64,000 nt of DNA from Acanthaster planci (lineage: Eukaryota > Echinodermata > Asteroidea > Valvatida > Acanthasteridae), in the NCBI RefSeq assembly GCF_001949145.1, contig NW_019091455.1, forward strand, positions 423,017 to 487,016, in the 5' to 3' direction. The translations under genes and the position numbers were made by a program. Positions within the stretch are counted from its first letter, which is position 1; each line of letters starts with the position of its first letter. Below the pieces are notes generated by a model. The model was given only the letters and a program-made list of their open reading frames with translations. It searched no databases and was not told the DNA's origin. Below, one piece after another: positions 13,252 to 25,700 of the stretch.

Positions 13252-13710
13252 GATGATCGACGAAGTAAAACCGTTGTTTGAAAATACATCAGGCCTCGAA
13301 ATAGCATCAACGTCCCAGCAGCATGTCCATACACGCCAGGTAGCAGCGCTAGCACCCGGCCCCCGGTGGAACGTGACTGTTGACCTTTACGGTACGGTGA
13401 CCTCTATCGACTTATGGTGTTTCATACCTGCCATATCACATTCCACAGCAGCCAAAAAGAAATCAATCATGTCCAAAACGCGTCTTCACGCAGTGCATAA
13501 CCCCATGCGAAAAACAAGCTTTGGGAAGTTGGAAAGGCCATTTTTAAAATGTTTTTGCGGACTTTGCCGGCACACTTTTTACAAAATTTAAGCATGGGTA
13601 ATTCCAGAAATTAGGGGTCCATTTTTTTTCGTGTCCCTGTCACATCTTATGATATATGATTTTGTAAGTTTATAACATATTTTCTAATTTCCAAGAGTAA
13701 TGAATTAATG
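12597..13710. repeat. Tandem duplication, copy 1 (contains first coding exon of the 506-aa gene)
   Basis: This 1.1 kb block and 13712-15160 are near-identical through most of their length. Both start gttttgatgtgatattctgt and end taatgaattaat. Copy 1 ends at an ambiguous base (n at 13711). Differences are scattered substitutions and small indels, plus a 331 bp insertion in copy 2. Confidence 0.85.
13597..13710. repeat. Truncated copy of hairpin element, stops at n
   Basis: The stretch from gtaattccagaaattagggg to the n matches the left half of the complete element at 51645-51899. The right half is missing exactly where the assembly has an n. The same half is present at 15047-15160, again cut by a gap. 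Confidence 0.65.
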
Positions 13711-13772
13711 NGCATAGTTTTGATGTGATATTCTGTCAACAATAAATAACTATAAAAATAAGGGACCAAGTC

Positions 13773-14103
13773 TGTCAGGTGTCATAAGTTCAAGTCTGTT
13801 CGTGTTTGACAGGATCTTTTGATAACATTTGATTGAGACAGCATGTGTGGTTTATGCACTTGTTATTTGCATCTTGCTACCCGTACACCATGCACCAATC
13901 TGATGCACATACATACACCATATGTGCACAGTGCACGACAGCACCCAAATACAAAAGGGCTGTTCGCCACCAGTTTAACATCAATTTTTTACCCCAAAAA
14001 AACCAACTTCCTTTTCTTCCTGAAATTCCAAGCTTCCAAATAAACACCATTTCATATGTGTTTCATTAACTCCTTATACGTGCTTTGGGAGGATTTGCAA
14101 CAG
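13773..14103. mobile_element. 331 bp insertion present only in duplicate copy 2
   Basis: Copy 1 reads gaccaagtcaaaaatgc without interruption. In copy 2 these words are separated by 331 bases starting tgtcaggtgtcat and ending tttgcaacag. The clean presence/absence suggests a transposable element or a deletion in the other copy. No clear terminal repeat or target duplication is visible and no coding frame was found. Confidence 0.45.
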
Positions 14104-14659
14104 AAAAATGCACATTTTTTGTTACCTTTTTGTAGTCTTCACAAGCCAAAACAAGTCTTAATGGTGCTTTCGTCAAATGCCTTGAGTCGTACATCAAATG
14201 AAAGCGTGTTATAAGCTCTAAAAGATGATGGCATCATTGTTCCAAAACCGGTTGAGACTCGCGAGATATTAGGCTTAGACGAGATATGTCATACGACAAT
14301 AACAAAGATGGCCGTACACAGTTGTTGACGTACAGTAAGTGGCTCTGATCTGACATTATTTTCATCAAACTTTACACCCAAAACTCGACGTAAACAGACA
14401 TAATACATGGTACCAACACAAATTTCAGTTCTTTTACAACACAACTGCTTTTTAAAAAATAGAATTTGATGCACAAAAAGGGCAGAAATCACTGATTGAA
14501 AACAAACACTTTCACACGCTTTCAGATATACAATTTTAGAGGTGCCGTTTCGCCGGACTCCCGCTAGTACCTAGGTCTATTATGGAGTAGTCTACATCAT
14601 TCGCTGAGTACCTCCATGTATGGTCAGCTCAGAGCCAAGCCTTCTGGTTTTTAACTTAC

Positions 14660-14697
14660 AGTCGTTCAAATTCCTCTTCAATGGCCCGCTTTGCCAT
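14660..14697 (-). pseudogene. Duplicate of the first coding exon of the 506-aa gene
   Basis: Identical 38 bp ATG exon with the same donor (ACT|gtaagtt), encoding MAKRAIEEEFER plus two bases. It lies farther upstream than 13214-13251 on the minus strand. It could act as an alternative first exon, or be a second haplotype joined by mistake. Called duplicate rather than broken, because nothing in the exon itself is damaged. Confidence 0.6.
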
Positions 14698-15160
14698 GAT
14701 GATCGACGAAGTAAAACCGTTGTTTGAAAATACATCAGGCCTCGAAATAGCATCAACGTTAACGTCCCAGCAGCATGTCCATATTATGCGCCAGGCTACT
14801 AGCACCCGGCCCCCGGTGGAACGTGACTGTTGACCTTTACGGTGCGGTGACCTCTATCGACTTATGGTGTTTCATACCTGCCATATCACATTCCACAGCA
14901 ACCAAAAAGAAATCAATCATGTCCAAAACACGTCTTCACGCAGTGCATAACCCCACGCGAAAAACAAGCTTTGGGAAGTCGGAAAGGCATTTTTAAAAAT
15001 GTTTTTGCAGACTTTGCCGGCATACTTTTTACAAAATTTAAGCATGGGTAATTCCAGAAATTAGGGGTCCATTTTTTTTCGTGTCCCTGTCACATCTTAT
15101 GATATATGATTTTGTAAGTTTATAACATATTTTCTAATTTCCAAGAGTAATGAATTAATA

Positions 15161-15754
15161 NNNNNNNNNNNNNNNNNNNNNNNNNNNNNNNNNNNNNNNN
15201 NNNNNNNNNNNNNNNNNNNNNNNNNNNNNNNNNNNNNNNNNNNNNNNNNNNNNNNNNNNNNNNNNNNNNNNNNNNNNNNNNNNNNNNNNNNNNNNNNNNN
15301 NNNNNNNNNNNNNNNNNNNNNNNNNNNNNNNNNNNNNNNNNNNNNNNNNNNNNNNNNNNNNNNNNNNNNNNNNNNNNNNNNNNNNNNNNNNNNNNNNNNN
15401 NNNNNNNNNNNNNNNNNNNNNNNNNNNNNNNNNNNNNNNNNNNNNNNNNNNNNNNNNNNNNNNNNNNNNNNNNNNNNNNNNNNNNNNNNNNNNNNNNNNN
15501 NNNNNNNNNNNNNNNNNNNNNNNNNNNNNNNNNNNNNNNNNNNNNNNNNNNNNNNNNNNNNNNNNNNNNNNNNNNNNNNNNNNNNNNNNNNNNNNNNNNN
15601 NNNNNNNNNNNNNNNNNNNNNNNNNNNNNNNNNNNNNNNNNNNNNNNNNNNNNNNNNNNNNNNNNNNNNNNNNNNNNNNNNNNNNNNNNNNNNNNNNNNN
15701 NNNNNNNNNNNNNNNNNNNNNNNNNNNNNNNNNNNNNNNNNNNNNNNNNNNNNN
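15161..15754. other. Assembly gap (594 n)
   Basis: Run of n. It starts in the middle of the hairpin element that ends both duplicate copies, so an inverted repeat probably stopped the assembly. Confidence 0.99.
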
Positions 15755-15892
15755 GTCGACTTTACTTGAGCCGGTTGGGGGTACGTACGGAGCTAGCTGT
15801 GCGATATGGTCGCGACCACGGTCCCGACCTCCACGTTGATAGGGTGCCTTCAATCAGCGGCTATTTTACCCTCTGCCCAGCAAGATAAACCC

Positions 15893-16066
15893 AGCAAGAA
15901 ATGAAACCGAGGGGTACCCCCCCCAACCTGTCCAATCCCTATACACATTCCAGACTATTGTTACTTAACACATCTCCCCCAAGATGTCTGAAAGGAATTC
16001 CCCAGATTCCTGCGAGACAATGGCCAACACAAAGCAGGGGGGGTTCTCTCCGCCTCATACTTTGCT
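15893..16066. repeat. 174 bp TIR element, diverged copy (pair with 54589-54762)
   Basis: Starts agcaagaaatgaaaccgag and ends ctccgcctcatactttgct, a decayed inverted pair. The interior (ccaatccctatacacattcc, agatgtctg, ccaacacaa) matches the copy at 54589-54762, whose inverted ends are perfect. Both copies are 174 bp long. Confidence 0.75.
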
Positions 16067-17783
16067 GCATATGTGGAAGAATAGCTGCTATTTTCTGCGT
16101 TTGGATGCATTGTCTGCTTACATCTGTACTTTATATCCAATTTTATTCGAATCCTGAATAGTTTTGCATGCGTTAGCAGGATCATACCCAAACGAAAGGC
16201 TTGTGTGCGGAACTTGTGAAGAGCACAGTGGAGTATAAGGCCGTGTCCAAAACGGGCTTCCAGAGCTACGGTCAGGTCTTCTGTCTGCTCGTCTCCGCGT
16301 ATTTCCAATGGAGTAAAAACCTAGACCTAGCTTTAGACAACAGATTCGGACGCAGCCTTAGTTGGACCAAGATCAGGTCAAATTGCATCCCGCCGACGCA
16401 AATTCAACAAGGAATGACCATGGCCGAGAATAGCTTTGACATCAACGAGACTGCGAACAAAATTTCGCTGCATCAAGGCTACGTGCTCTGAGGAGCTCAT
16501 CGGCTAGGATATTGCAGTTGACGCATGAACAAAGCGGCTTTGAATTTTCTGCACTGCTTCGTATCGTCCGCTTTTGAATTGACCGGATTTCAGGGTTAAC
16601 CGGCCGGGTCAGTCACAACTTTGTGCAGTTTTGAGGCCTGGAATAAAGTTTCAGTTTTTAAGGAGCTTCTCGATTTGAATTTTGCCTCTTGTCAGAACAT
16701 TAACAGTTTGAGCCGACTGATCAGTATGGCTGGATCCTCCATATAGTTTTTTTCGACTTTACAATCGTGATTTTTTTCTGTGTGCACAAGATTAAGCGGA
16801 AAAATTCCGCGTAGATTATGTAACTAAGAGCAAAAACTATTTAATGGGATTTTTCTGAGGAAAAAACTGAACCAAGCCAGAAAACTTGAGAGAAAATGAT
16901 CACTGAAAATCGCACCCCTGTACATTTTCAATAGAGCCTGAAAGTAAAAGGTCACGCAGCCAGCTTCCGGAATCCTTGGCGGTCTGCCTATGGGGACTTT
17001 ACATTGGGTCGTCCTATCACGTTCGATAATTTTTTGGAAGAATAATTCCTAACTGAAACCACCCCATGAAACACTCATGTTGGAATTTTACCGTTGTCTT
17101 CCTTAAGTAATATTTAGGAGAAGTTACATTGAGATATTTAAAAAAAAATTTCTTGACCTTTCACTTCCGGCGATATCGTACCTAGGTCTCCATGCTTCAT
17201 GCACGTTTGTTTTCATTGCCCGTGATTACGTGAAAACGAGATTGTACATCGTTGCAAAGATTTACCTACAGTGTACTTGCACTTGATGGGTTCCAGATTC
17301 CGTTGAGTTGACATCATGCAGTTGTTGTCAGCAAAGGTTAGATAAAAGATTAGAATCTTTCGTAATTGCTTTAGGTTTACTACTTATAATTTATAAGAGT
17401 ATTTAAAATATTTTGATCTGTTTTTATTTCGGTTTTTACTGACGGACTACCATAAAATTTCAAACCGTAAATATTCAACTGTGTATGAGACTGGCGAATT
17501 GCACTGTTCTTCATGTATTTTAGATTTTCGGAAGTGAAGGGTCAATTTTTGGCAGAATATTTCTGTTTTAGGTCAGGTGATTTTCAGTTTCTATAAATTG
17601 ATATACCAGCAAATATTTTCTAAAGCCCTTTTTCCGAGTTGGATTTTTAAGAAGTAACTGAACGAAAAAATATCACAAATTCTAAAATCTTTGCACATTA
17701 CTTTTCCTATCCAAGGGTTCCGGAAGCACGCCGTCAGGGGTCGGCAGGCTCTACTGCCCTTGCTGCCAAGGCGAGGCCATATG

Positions 17784-17793
17784 TGCGCATGCG
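17784..17793. promoter_or_regulatory. Possible NRF1-type site TGCGCATGCG
   Basis: A self-complementary 10-mer equal to the core of the nuclear respiratory factor 1 consensus lies in the upstream flank of TBC1D32, about 1.9 kb before its ATG, next to a local CG-rich patch. One short match can occur by chance. Confidence 0.25.
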
Positions 17794-18652
17794 TGCATAA
17801 TTATGAATTTATCAGTGAAAAGGCCCGTTGAACCTTTTGATCTCTGTACGTGCTTACTCCTTGTGCTAAATAACTCCATAGTAGGACGGTACCCTATTCC
17901 TTTTATTTTGGAATACTTTTTCACCCTGATTAATTTTGTCTCGATGAGGTGCTATGCACCGGCCATCTTACTATTGAGCTTGGATGTGTAAATAGCTTTT
18001 AGGCCAAGTAAGTAATGACTTGACAAGCTTGTTCCCAGGATTTATGTCGGATTGGTATCCTAGGCTATGGTGGTATTGGAGACGAAGTTGTGTTATCGTT
18101 GTTGTTCCGGCCGTATGAAATGATATGAACGCGTGTACGTTGTTGTGTTGACAACTACGTCGAATCTGAGTGTTTACGATGCTGGTGGACTAGGCCTGGG
18201 ATCTTTGACGCGTGTTGTTGGTTTGCATATTTTATCCCCGCATACCGGTATTTCACTTTTTTCCATCTTGTGCTGAGCCCATACTAGGGTCCGACACTTG
18301 CTGGATTTTTCAGGAATTCACCAAGCATTTCAAATGACGACTATAATATTACTAGGCCTATGTCAATAGCTTCTTCTGTTAACGATGGCCTATGGCAAAA
18401 TTTACAGATAAATGATAATTTTAAGGGGGTCGTTTTCTGTCACCACTTCCATTTTCACACACATTTGTTCCAAGAGCAATATTTCATAGGCCTACACTTT
18501 TAAGAAAAATCCAACAAATCTGGTGGTACCAGAAGAACCAGAAAGAACAGCCGCACACAGTCGTCCTGGACAATGTCGGGTGACAATAATTCTATTAACT
18601 TTTTTAAGGCCTAAATTACGTTACAGTTCATGACTCGATACAAAAGCCTGTG

Positions 18653-18702
18653 TACCCCCAGAACTGTGGGGTCCGACGTTGGACCCCACAGTTCTGGGGG
18701 TA
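18653..18702. repeat. 50 bp perfect palindrome with 6 bp loop
   Basis: Left arm 18653-18674 (tacccccagaactgtggggt then cc) and right arm 18681-18702 are exact inverted copies of 22 bases around the loop gacgtt. The arm sequence recurs at 11992-12069. The ends are TA, typical of Tc1/mariner-derived mini-elements. Confidence 0.8.
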
Positions 18703-18922
18703 AAGTCTAAGTAAATGACTTGGTTTTTTCCCTCCTAAATTCTGCATATTTGCCCTGGCAATCAAAAGTGTAACTGCCATGAGTGTCACAAGCCTTATGG
18801 AATTATGGGTGTTACACCTCAGCTCAACTAGGGACTAACATTCTGTGCTGTAGTTGGGCTGGTCCCAACTATAGTTGGGACTGATGCTATAGTTGGGGCG
18901 TAACATTGCTAATACTGCTTAG

Positions 18923-19028
18923 CTGATTTTGTACAATAGTGGAAAGGCATTGTGGGAAGCAAAAAAGGGCCAACATTGCCCCTTTTTCCTTCCCACAGTG
19001 CCTTTCTTCTACTTTGCAAAATCACTCT
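18923..19028. repeat. Imperfect hairpin (MITE-like), about 105 bp
   Basis: The left arm gattttgtacaatagtgg continuing ggcattgtgggaagcaaaaa pairs with a right arm ...ccttcccacagtgcctttc...tttgcaaaatcac. The two arms are about 45 bp each with a small loop. Confidence 0.6.
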
Positions 19029-19210
19029 TGCTGTGTTAGTGATAAGGCTTAAGACTGTGTTGACCAGTTGATGGACTGATGGACTAACCAATTAGTAGGC
19101 GTAGGCTAAACGTTAGGTTTAGGGCCTACTTGAAGAAAAGCGTACTCTGTGTGACTTGAAGCCATTGTTGTTTACATGGGGTCATAACGAATTCAAGTCA
19201 ATGCAGTCCC

Positions 19211-19277
19211 AGGTCAACTCGGTCTCAAGTCAACTCGGTCCCAGGTCAACTCGGTCTCAAATCAACTCGGTCCCAGG
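19211..19277. repeat. 16 bp tandem repeat, about 4 units
   Basis: Units beginning at 19211, 19227, 19243 and 19259 read aggtcaactcggtctc with alternating a/g and tct/ccc changes. It lies about 450 bp upstream of the TBC1D32 start. Confidence 0.75.
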
Positions 19278-19736
19278 GAAACATTAAGTGATGACCGTTT
19301 GTTGGATTCTTCCACTAGTGGAAATCCACTGCAGAGAAAAATGTGTATATCTTGAGAAACACCAATTTTTAGAGCAAAGTTTGCACACAAGCACTACATG
19401 TACGTTTATAATTTGATAGATGTTGCTTTTCTGTTTCTCATTTCCATCAGTCATTTCATGCTTCATATTTATACAAATACGGACTGTCAGTATGATATTG
19501 TTTCTTTTTTGTGCAGTGCAGGCTTATTAAAGATGTGTTGGACTTGAGTTATGTCGGGTCAATTTTCTAGCTCGAATGTAACCAGCCAACATCAAGATTT
19601 TGGACCATTCCCGCACAGTATCGAGACTCAGGGTACCAATTTGTTTTTTGAATGTTTTTGTAAGTACGGTGCACCTGCTACATGTGCTATTTGTTGCTGA
19701 CATCGTTCCCTCTTTTTGCCAGCCCCCCACCCCAAA

Positions 19737-22700
19737 ATGGCAGACCCACTTGGGAGTGATGAAGACCTTCTGCCTAGCATACGACAGCTGATCAGCAGCA
19801 TCAAACCAACCCTTAGAGCTGCAGGATCACTGGCTACTGCCCTGGAAATGGTCACGCACTTGGAAGAGACTGATGACAACTTTCACAGGTAAACTAGCCC
19901 ACAGAGAATAATCTCAGACCTTTTGTAATGGGATGGGTGATGAATGTTTGTCACACACTTTGACACTAGGGTTAAGTATGTTGAAAAGAGCTCATTGTAA
20001 AAACATTTAAAAATCATCCAAGCTTTTCTGGGACAACAGAGGTGTTTCTGTGATGTCATTCAGGGAAGATGGTGTTCCATTTAAAATGTAATTCAGCAAC
20101 CAGATCTAGAAGTCATTACTGTGGTCACATGCCCGCTCTTATCTACATGTATGTGAGAAAATCAAGGGCTGGAATCTTTCTGAATTCTGTTTCCCTAAAT
20201 GGTTAATTTTGTCCAATTTTGATGACTTTCAAGGAATTTTCCCCTTCTGTAACATAAATTGTACAGAATGCAGTAAGTCTTATCCTTGGTTTGTGGTCAT
20301 AGGTATGAACTAGTGAAGTACATCCGTGGTCGTATTGAGGAGGTACTGGGACCTTTGATTGAGGGAGAGATTGAGCGGCGATCCCTGGATGTGCAGAGCA
20401 AGGGTGGGGAGGAGGCCATGGTGAGAATGATCACGGATCACGTCATCAATGACCAGGCGTAAGTCATTTGTAATACTCATTCTAGTGTGGTAGGACTCAT
20501 GTCGAGATCTGGACTCAGACTTGGCTTTTTCTCTTCAACTCAGGTTTGGGCCTCATGACTCAATTAGGACTCCACACTTGAGATTAGTCCTCAGCAGATC
20601 AATTGTTCGGGGACTCAGACTTGGACTCGTGCCTTATGAGTCAATTCAGCCCGAGTCTGGCACAAGTCCAACTAGAAAGGACTGTTTACTCGCCACCCAT
20701 TGAGCGTAGTAATGTATATTCAAAAATCAGATTTTAATGTTGAAATCCTTAATTGTGGAATAAGCCTGGAGTTGAATCATCATGGAAGCATGAATAAGGG
20801 TCAAGTCTGCAATGTAAACAGTAAAGATAATTGATAAGGACAGTACAGCAAAAGGAGAGTCAATTCCATCGATTTCTATGTATAATTGATATTACAGCGT
20901 TAGTATTTGCCATGGTACAGTGAAATTGAAACAGGTTTTCTGCATGTTTGAATGACTTGATTTTCATCTCTCATAGCTCACTAGACCTGATGAACTCCCT
21001 GAAGCTTTCTACTAAAGACGCCGTAGAGCGGCTGGTGCGGATATTTGACGAGGAGCACCGGCCTGTACAGAGCAGCATGTTTGGCAACATCCCCGGCATG
21101 TATGGACAGGTGTTGGGGATGCACAGCCCCAAGAGGAACAGCTTCAGCCTGAGCGATGACACCTCCTCACTGGATTCCTCTTTCAATCAGGTGAGAAGAA
21201 TCAGAGCTCCAGTCTGGAGGCGTGGGCCGTATTGTCTTAGACTGGGGCGAGTAAAAGCCACCAAAGACATGTACACTTTGCCAGTGTAAGGAGACAGTGC
21301 ACTTCTGAAAAACTCTGTCGGAGGTTTTAAAAAGGTTGCATTGTGCCAGGGCATAAATGTGGATACTCACAGTGAAAGTTTATTGGATTTGAAATGCAAT
21401 CGACCTCTTACTGTTCCGTTGAAATTCTTAGCATAGATTTTTACATGTGACATTGGGATTCACGCAATTCACTCAGGATTCCAATTGCTTCCTGCACGTT
21501 TCATTAATTGCACATATTCTTGTCTAATCAAATTCATCCCCCCTTTCAAGCACATGCATCAAACCTCAACCAACCATCAATGCCATTCCCATTTTTTTAT
21601 GGCATGTTGTAGATTCATGTCAACATTTGCAAAGGAAATTGCAAATTAATGCATGTACGGTGTTATTAAAGTAGGGCAGATTGATCATGCTCAGCAAAGG
21701 TTGAATACAGTCGTGATCGGCTCCGTGTGAGCTTTTACTTTTTGCCTTCCACAAACATTGAGTTATTGGTCAAAGATGGACACATGGTACCAAGAAAGGT
21801 CTGGATATTGGAATTTAAACCAATTAATATGACCTTTGACTAGTTTAATGTGAACTGCGACCCTTGGCGACCAAAACTGCTCTCTCCCGGAATGGTCTGT
21901 GGATCGTCTGTATTACATAAAACATGGCTCGCTAATTTCGGTTTGTCATTTGTCCTTTAGGGATCATTCACGTTTATGAATCAGGAACACTTTGCCTCTA
22001 TAGCTGACAACTTGGCCCTGGACAAACCTCTTGAGGTATGTAAGTACAGCTATCCTACGTCAGAAAAGCAATCATTACATGTGTTTTTAGTTGTAAATTT
22101 TTTCAAAGAAACAATTCTCCAACCTCGTCACAGTTGTCAAGGTATTCCACAAGCTGGGCCCAATTTCACGGCGTTGCTCACCACAGGATTTCACGCTTAC
22201 AGAGGCTCCACGTATTTCGTGGAGACCCAAAGCTGTAAGCACAGCCAAAGGCATGCTAACCGCAGGGGAAAGATTTGCTTAAACTTAGTTACGTAACAGT
22301 AGAAATCTCTCTGTGCGCCCAACCGTTAGCACAACCACGCCGAGTACCGCCACGAAATAGTGCTTAAGGTTAGCAAAACTTTTCTGCTAAAGTCACGTGC
22401 TCAATTATGTGTGTAAAAGGCATTAGTGAGAGAACCAGCGCATGAACCAACACGCGTGTACTCAATTCATTTGCACTACACTTCCTGGTTCAAAACGATG
22501 TCACAAAATATAGTACCGTATGCCAGGGCCTCGAATTGCTTTACAAGAGAAGTCGGACAAGAAGCAAGTATGGAATAAAAACAGGAAAAAGCCAGATGAG
22601 AAATGTTCAGCCCACTGTGATTAATTACAACACCAAATAAATGAGTTTAGTTAGCAAGTGTGGTTAACAATTGATTGTGTGATTGTTGTGTTTGTTTTAG

Positions 22701-25700
22701 ATGAGAATTGAGACTCTCCAGGGCTTGTGTAAGCTGCCACCTTCAGACATCCTAGCCTGTGAGCAGTGGGATAGTCTCCGCCCCGTGCTGCTGACTGCTC
22801 TGTCTGATTCAGACGACATCTTGGCTGTAAGACACAGACACTTCTAGGGGCTGTGGTGTGGTGTTGCTGGGCCGGAGATGAATCGGTTTGATTGTAGAGA
22901 TGGGGTGTGCCCTAGTCAACCAATGTTGAGGTCTTAACACTGCTCTTCTTGAAATTGGTCCTTCTCGCTGTACCTTAATAGACTCACTTCATCACAACTT
23001 GTCCCTTCAATAAATGCCGGGTTCAAGGTTTCTGATTTGAAGCAGGAGGCAGGAGGCATATGATAATCAGTTGATGTCAGTTGATGAACTATAATGTGAT
23101 CTTGCTTGTCTAATTTTTCTTTGGCACTGATTCATATAAACTGATTGCGCCTGCTAAATTACATGACCTGTAGTGAGTATCAACCCCATAGCAACGTGTG
23201 TTTTGAGTCTTGTTTACAAACCGTACAGCCAAGTTACGATATAGTATCCAGTACATCAGTAGTCAGAGTACGGTACCTACCGTCGGCTTTACTTTTGGTA
23301 AATGATCCTTATAAAACACTTTGCTTTTGGTGGACGCCGTGTTTGTTGATATTTAATGCTCACTGTAGGTCACGAGACTTAGGGGGCGCAATCGGTTTGT
23401 TACTTAATACTGTGCAGGTTGTAGCATTTCTTGTTCACTTTCGTGAAAAGTGGATGATGACAATCGAATCAAAGTTTGTTGAGAATTGCCGGTTGATATT
23501 CCCTCCTTGCAGGAGACCAGTCTTCGCTTTCACGCCCGAATGTTTTCGTCCAACTCACACCATGTCATGAGAGAGGTCTACACCAGCCTAGGTATGCAGT
23601 CTGAGTCCCAAGCCATCGTCAAAGGAGTATTTATTAGGTCAAGTGTCAAAAAAAGACCACTTGTGTTTGGACAGCAGATGCCGCGTTTCAGCTGAGATTT
23701 TCTTTCTGGCAAGCAATATTACTTGACTCGATGCCCTCCTGAAAACATATTGGTGCTGTCTGGTACCCTCGCCCCCTCCCCCCCTTTTGTTGGAGCCGTT
23801 ACGGTATTAGTTTTCTATGTTGATGTGAAAAAAGGTCAAGTAATGTATCAATTTTTAATCAGTAATAGGCTTGTGGATATGTGATACGGGCAGAGAGTAA
23901 TCTCTACAGTTCCCGCACATGGCCTTGAGTGAGACCAAGCGAGGCCATTTCCAGTCGTTGTGGCTGTGGCTGGAAAGGCACCTGTGCCTATGGGTGCCAC
24001 TGCCTGAGCCACTGGCTGGCCATGGCAGCCACTTCTCATAGGCACATGTGATACTGCTAGCCACAGCCAGTCAGTCTGAGCACAGCTTAACGTAGTTGAG
24101 ATTTCCATTAAGAATTTCCCAAGGTGGAGAATATACACCCATTCAAAATGATGCCTCTTAATACATATTGTCCATCTGATAGTGGAGCATCTCACGGCAG
24201 TGTTTGCCGATCACGGTGCCAAGATGTCGCCGCTACGCAGTGGAGTTGACACGGCACACCACGCCACCAGCATGCTACTCAGGAAGGTCAGTGTCAGCCT
24301 GTTTCGTATTTTGAACCTGGCTTGCTTAAAACGAAACGTGTCATAGGTCATTTGGGATAATTTGTATGTGACTGAGATTGTCCACATCTGTGCTGCTAAG
24401 CACTGAAAAAACTCGGGCTGAGGTCTGGTGTTTTAATCCCAAATTAGCTTGCCTCGTAACAGTTGAAACACTGACTTGGTTCACTGTGCATGTTAGACAA
24501 CATGCCTGGCCTGTTTTCATTGAAGCAGAATTTGATTTGCTCTTCATTAAAAAAATTAAATCATTAATGAGGGTACCTTTCTCATCTTCATTATTCACCC
24601 ATAGTTCCGCTTGATGAATGAATTCAATTTGGAGATTCCAACCTACTGGGTGAGATTTCCTGACAGGTAAGAGTGTCTTTGATATGAAAGCATTCTATAC
24701 TTAACAGATACCAATCTGTTCAATTAACTGAGGATTCCGTCGTGGAAATAGTTTGTCACAGGTGTTCAGGGGCTAAAACCTTTTTTCACAGGTATGCAAT
24801 GTGGTGTTACATAACCTAGTCCAGGCGGCAACATTTTGAGTCGTATGAAGCAGACAGTTGTCTCTGTATAATAAACAGTCTCAGTGTCAAACATCGAAGT
24901 GTTTCTGTCGACAGATTCCTTGTAAATGACAACATTTAACTGTTAACTATCGTAAGAGCATAGTAGTTGCGGACCCAAAGCTGCTGCGGGTTGTATACTG
25001 AACAGAGATGCACTGCAGAAGGTAGTCGGGCAAAAACAAAAGGACAAAACCCCCAAAAAACAAAATGGTTGCATCTTTTGCATGCTAGGGATTTTGTGCA
25101 CATTCCACAGAAAAGTTGCCACGTGCACTTTGCAGTATTCTCATGCAGGGCATGAATCTGATGCCTGAAAACCTGTGTGCCTGCATACACATGGCCTGGC
25201 TTGTCTCCCATGAGAATGCTACACAGCGTGCTCAACAGTTCTCTCGCAGAGGTAACAATGATGCCGACTCTGTCGCAGGTTTCTGGATGACGTCACCGAG
25301 TCCACCATGAATCTCCTGGTGACGGAGCCCCAGGGTTCCCGCAGCTCCTCATCCCAACAGCTCACCCCGCTCCACTGCATGGCCCTCGTGGACCCTAGAG
25401 CCAGCTGGTTCAGGAAGTGGATGGTGAGATGTTCCCCTCGGTTGACGCCCCCAGCTTTTGTTGAAACCCTTCAAGTTAGCTGTGCATCCTTACTTCTGCC
25501 CATGAAGTTTCACGTAGCACACGGTTGGCAGAGACAGTTGAAGTACTTGCAAGTTTAAGATCTGTGTCAGCATTTTGCCCCTTCACTTTTCACGTTCTGT
25601 GTTGCATGAAACTATTCCCATGCATCTAGGCTTTCTTCACGACCCTCTGGCTCAAGGGTTGAAGGACTTAAGGATGAGTGAAAAAGTAACTCAAAGTTCG

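Larger units (their letters stand above)
13712..15160. repeat. Tandem duplication, copy 2
   Basis: Second copy of the block at 12597-13710, ending at the 15161-15754 gap. It includes the ATG exon, its donor and about 400 bp of 5' flank. A 331 bp segment (13773-14103), absent from copy 1, splits the shared words gaccaagtc and aaaaatgc. Confidence 0.85.
15755..19722. other. Intergenic interval upstream of TBC1D32
   Basis: No exon could be supported. Open frames at 15961-16491 on both strands lack splice logic and overlap a TIR element. The stretch 16500-18600 is AT-rich with several short blocks mentioning ggaagtga/cttccgg-like sequence. Repeats at 15893, 18653, 18923 and 19211 are listed separately. 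The TBC1D32 promoter and any non-coding first exon should lie here. Confidence 0.5.

Noticed and set aside
13172-13591. 139-codon + strand frame repeated in the duplicate copy
   Set aside because: It lies antisense to the first exon of the minus-strand gene, has no family features, and is shared only because the DNA is duplicated.
15961-16491. Overlapping frames on both strands, about 100 codons
   Set aside because: They partly overlap a TIR element and show no splice logic or known motif.
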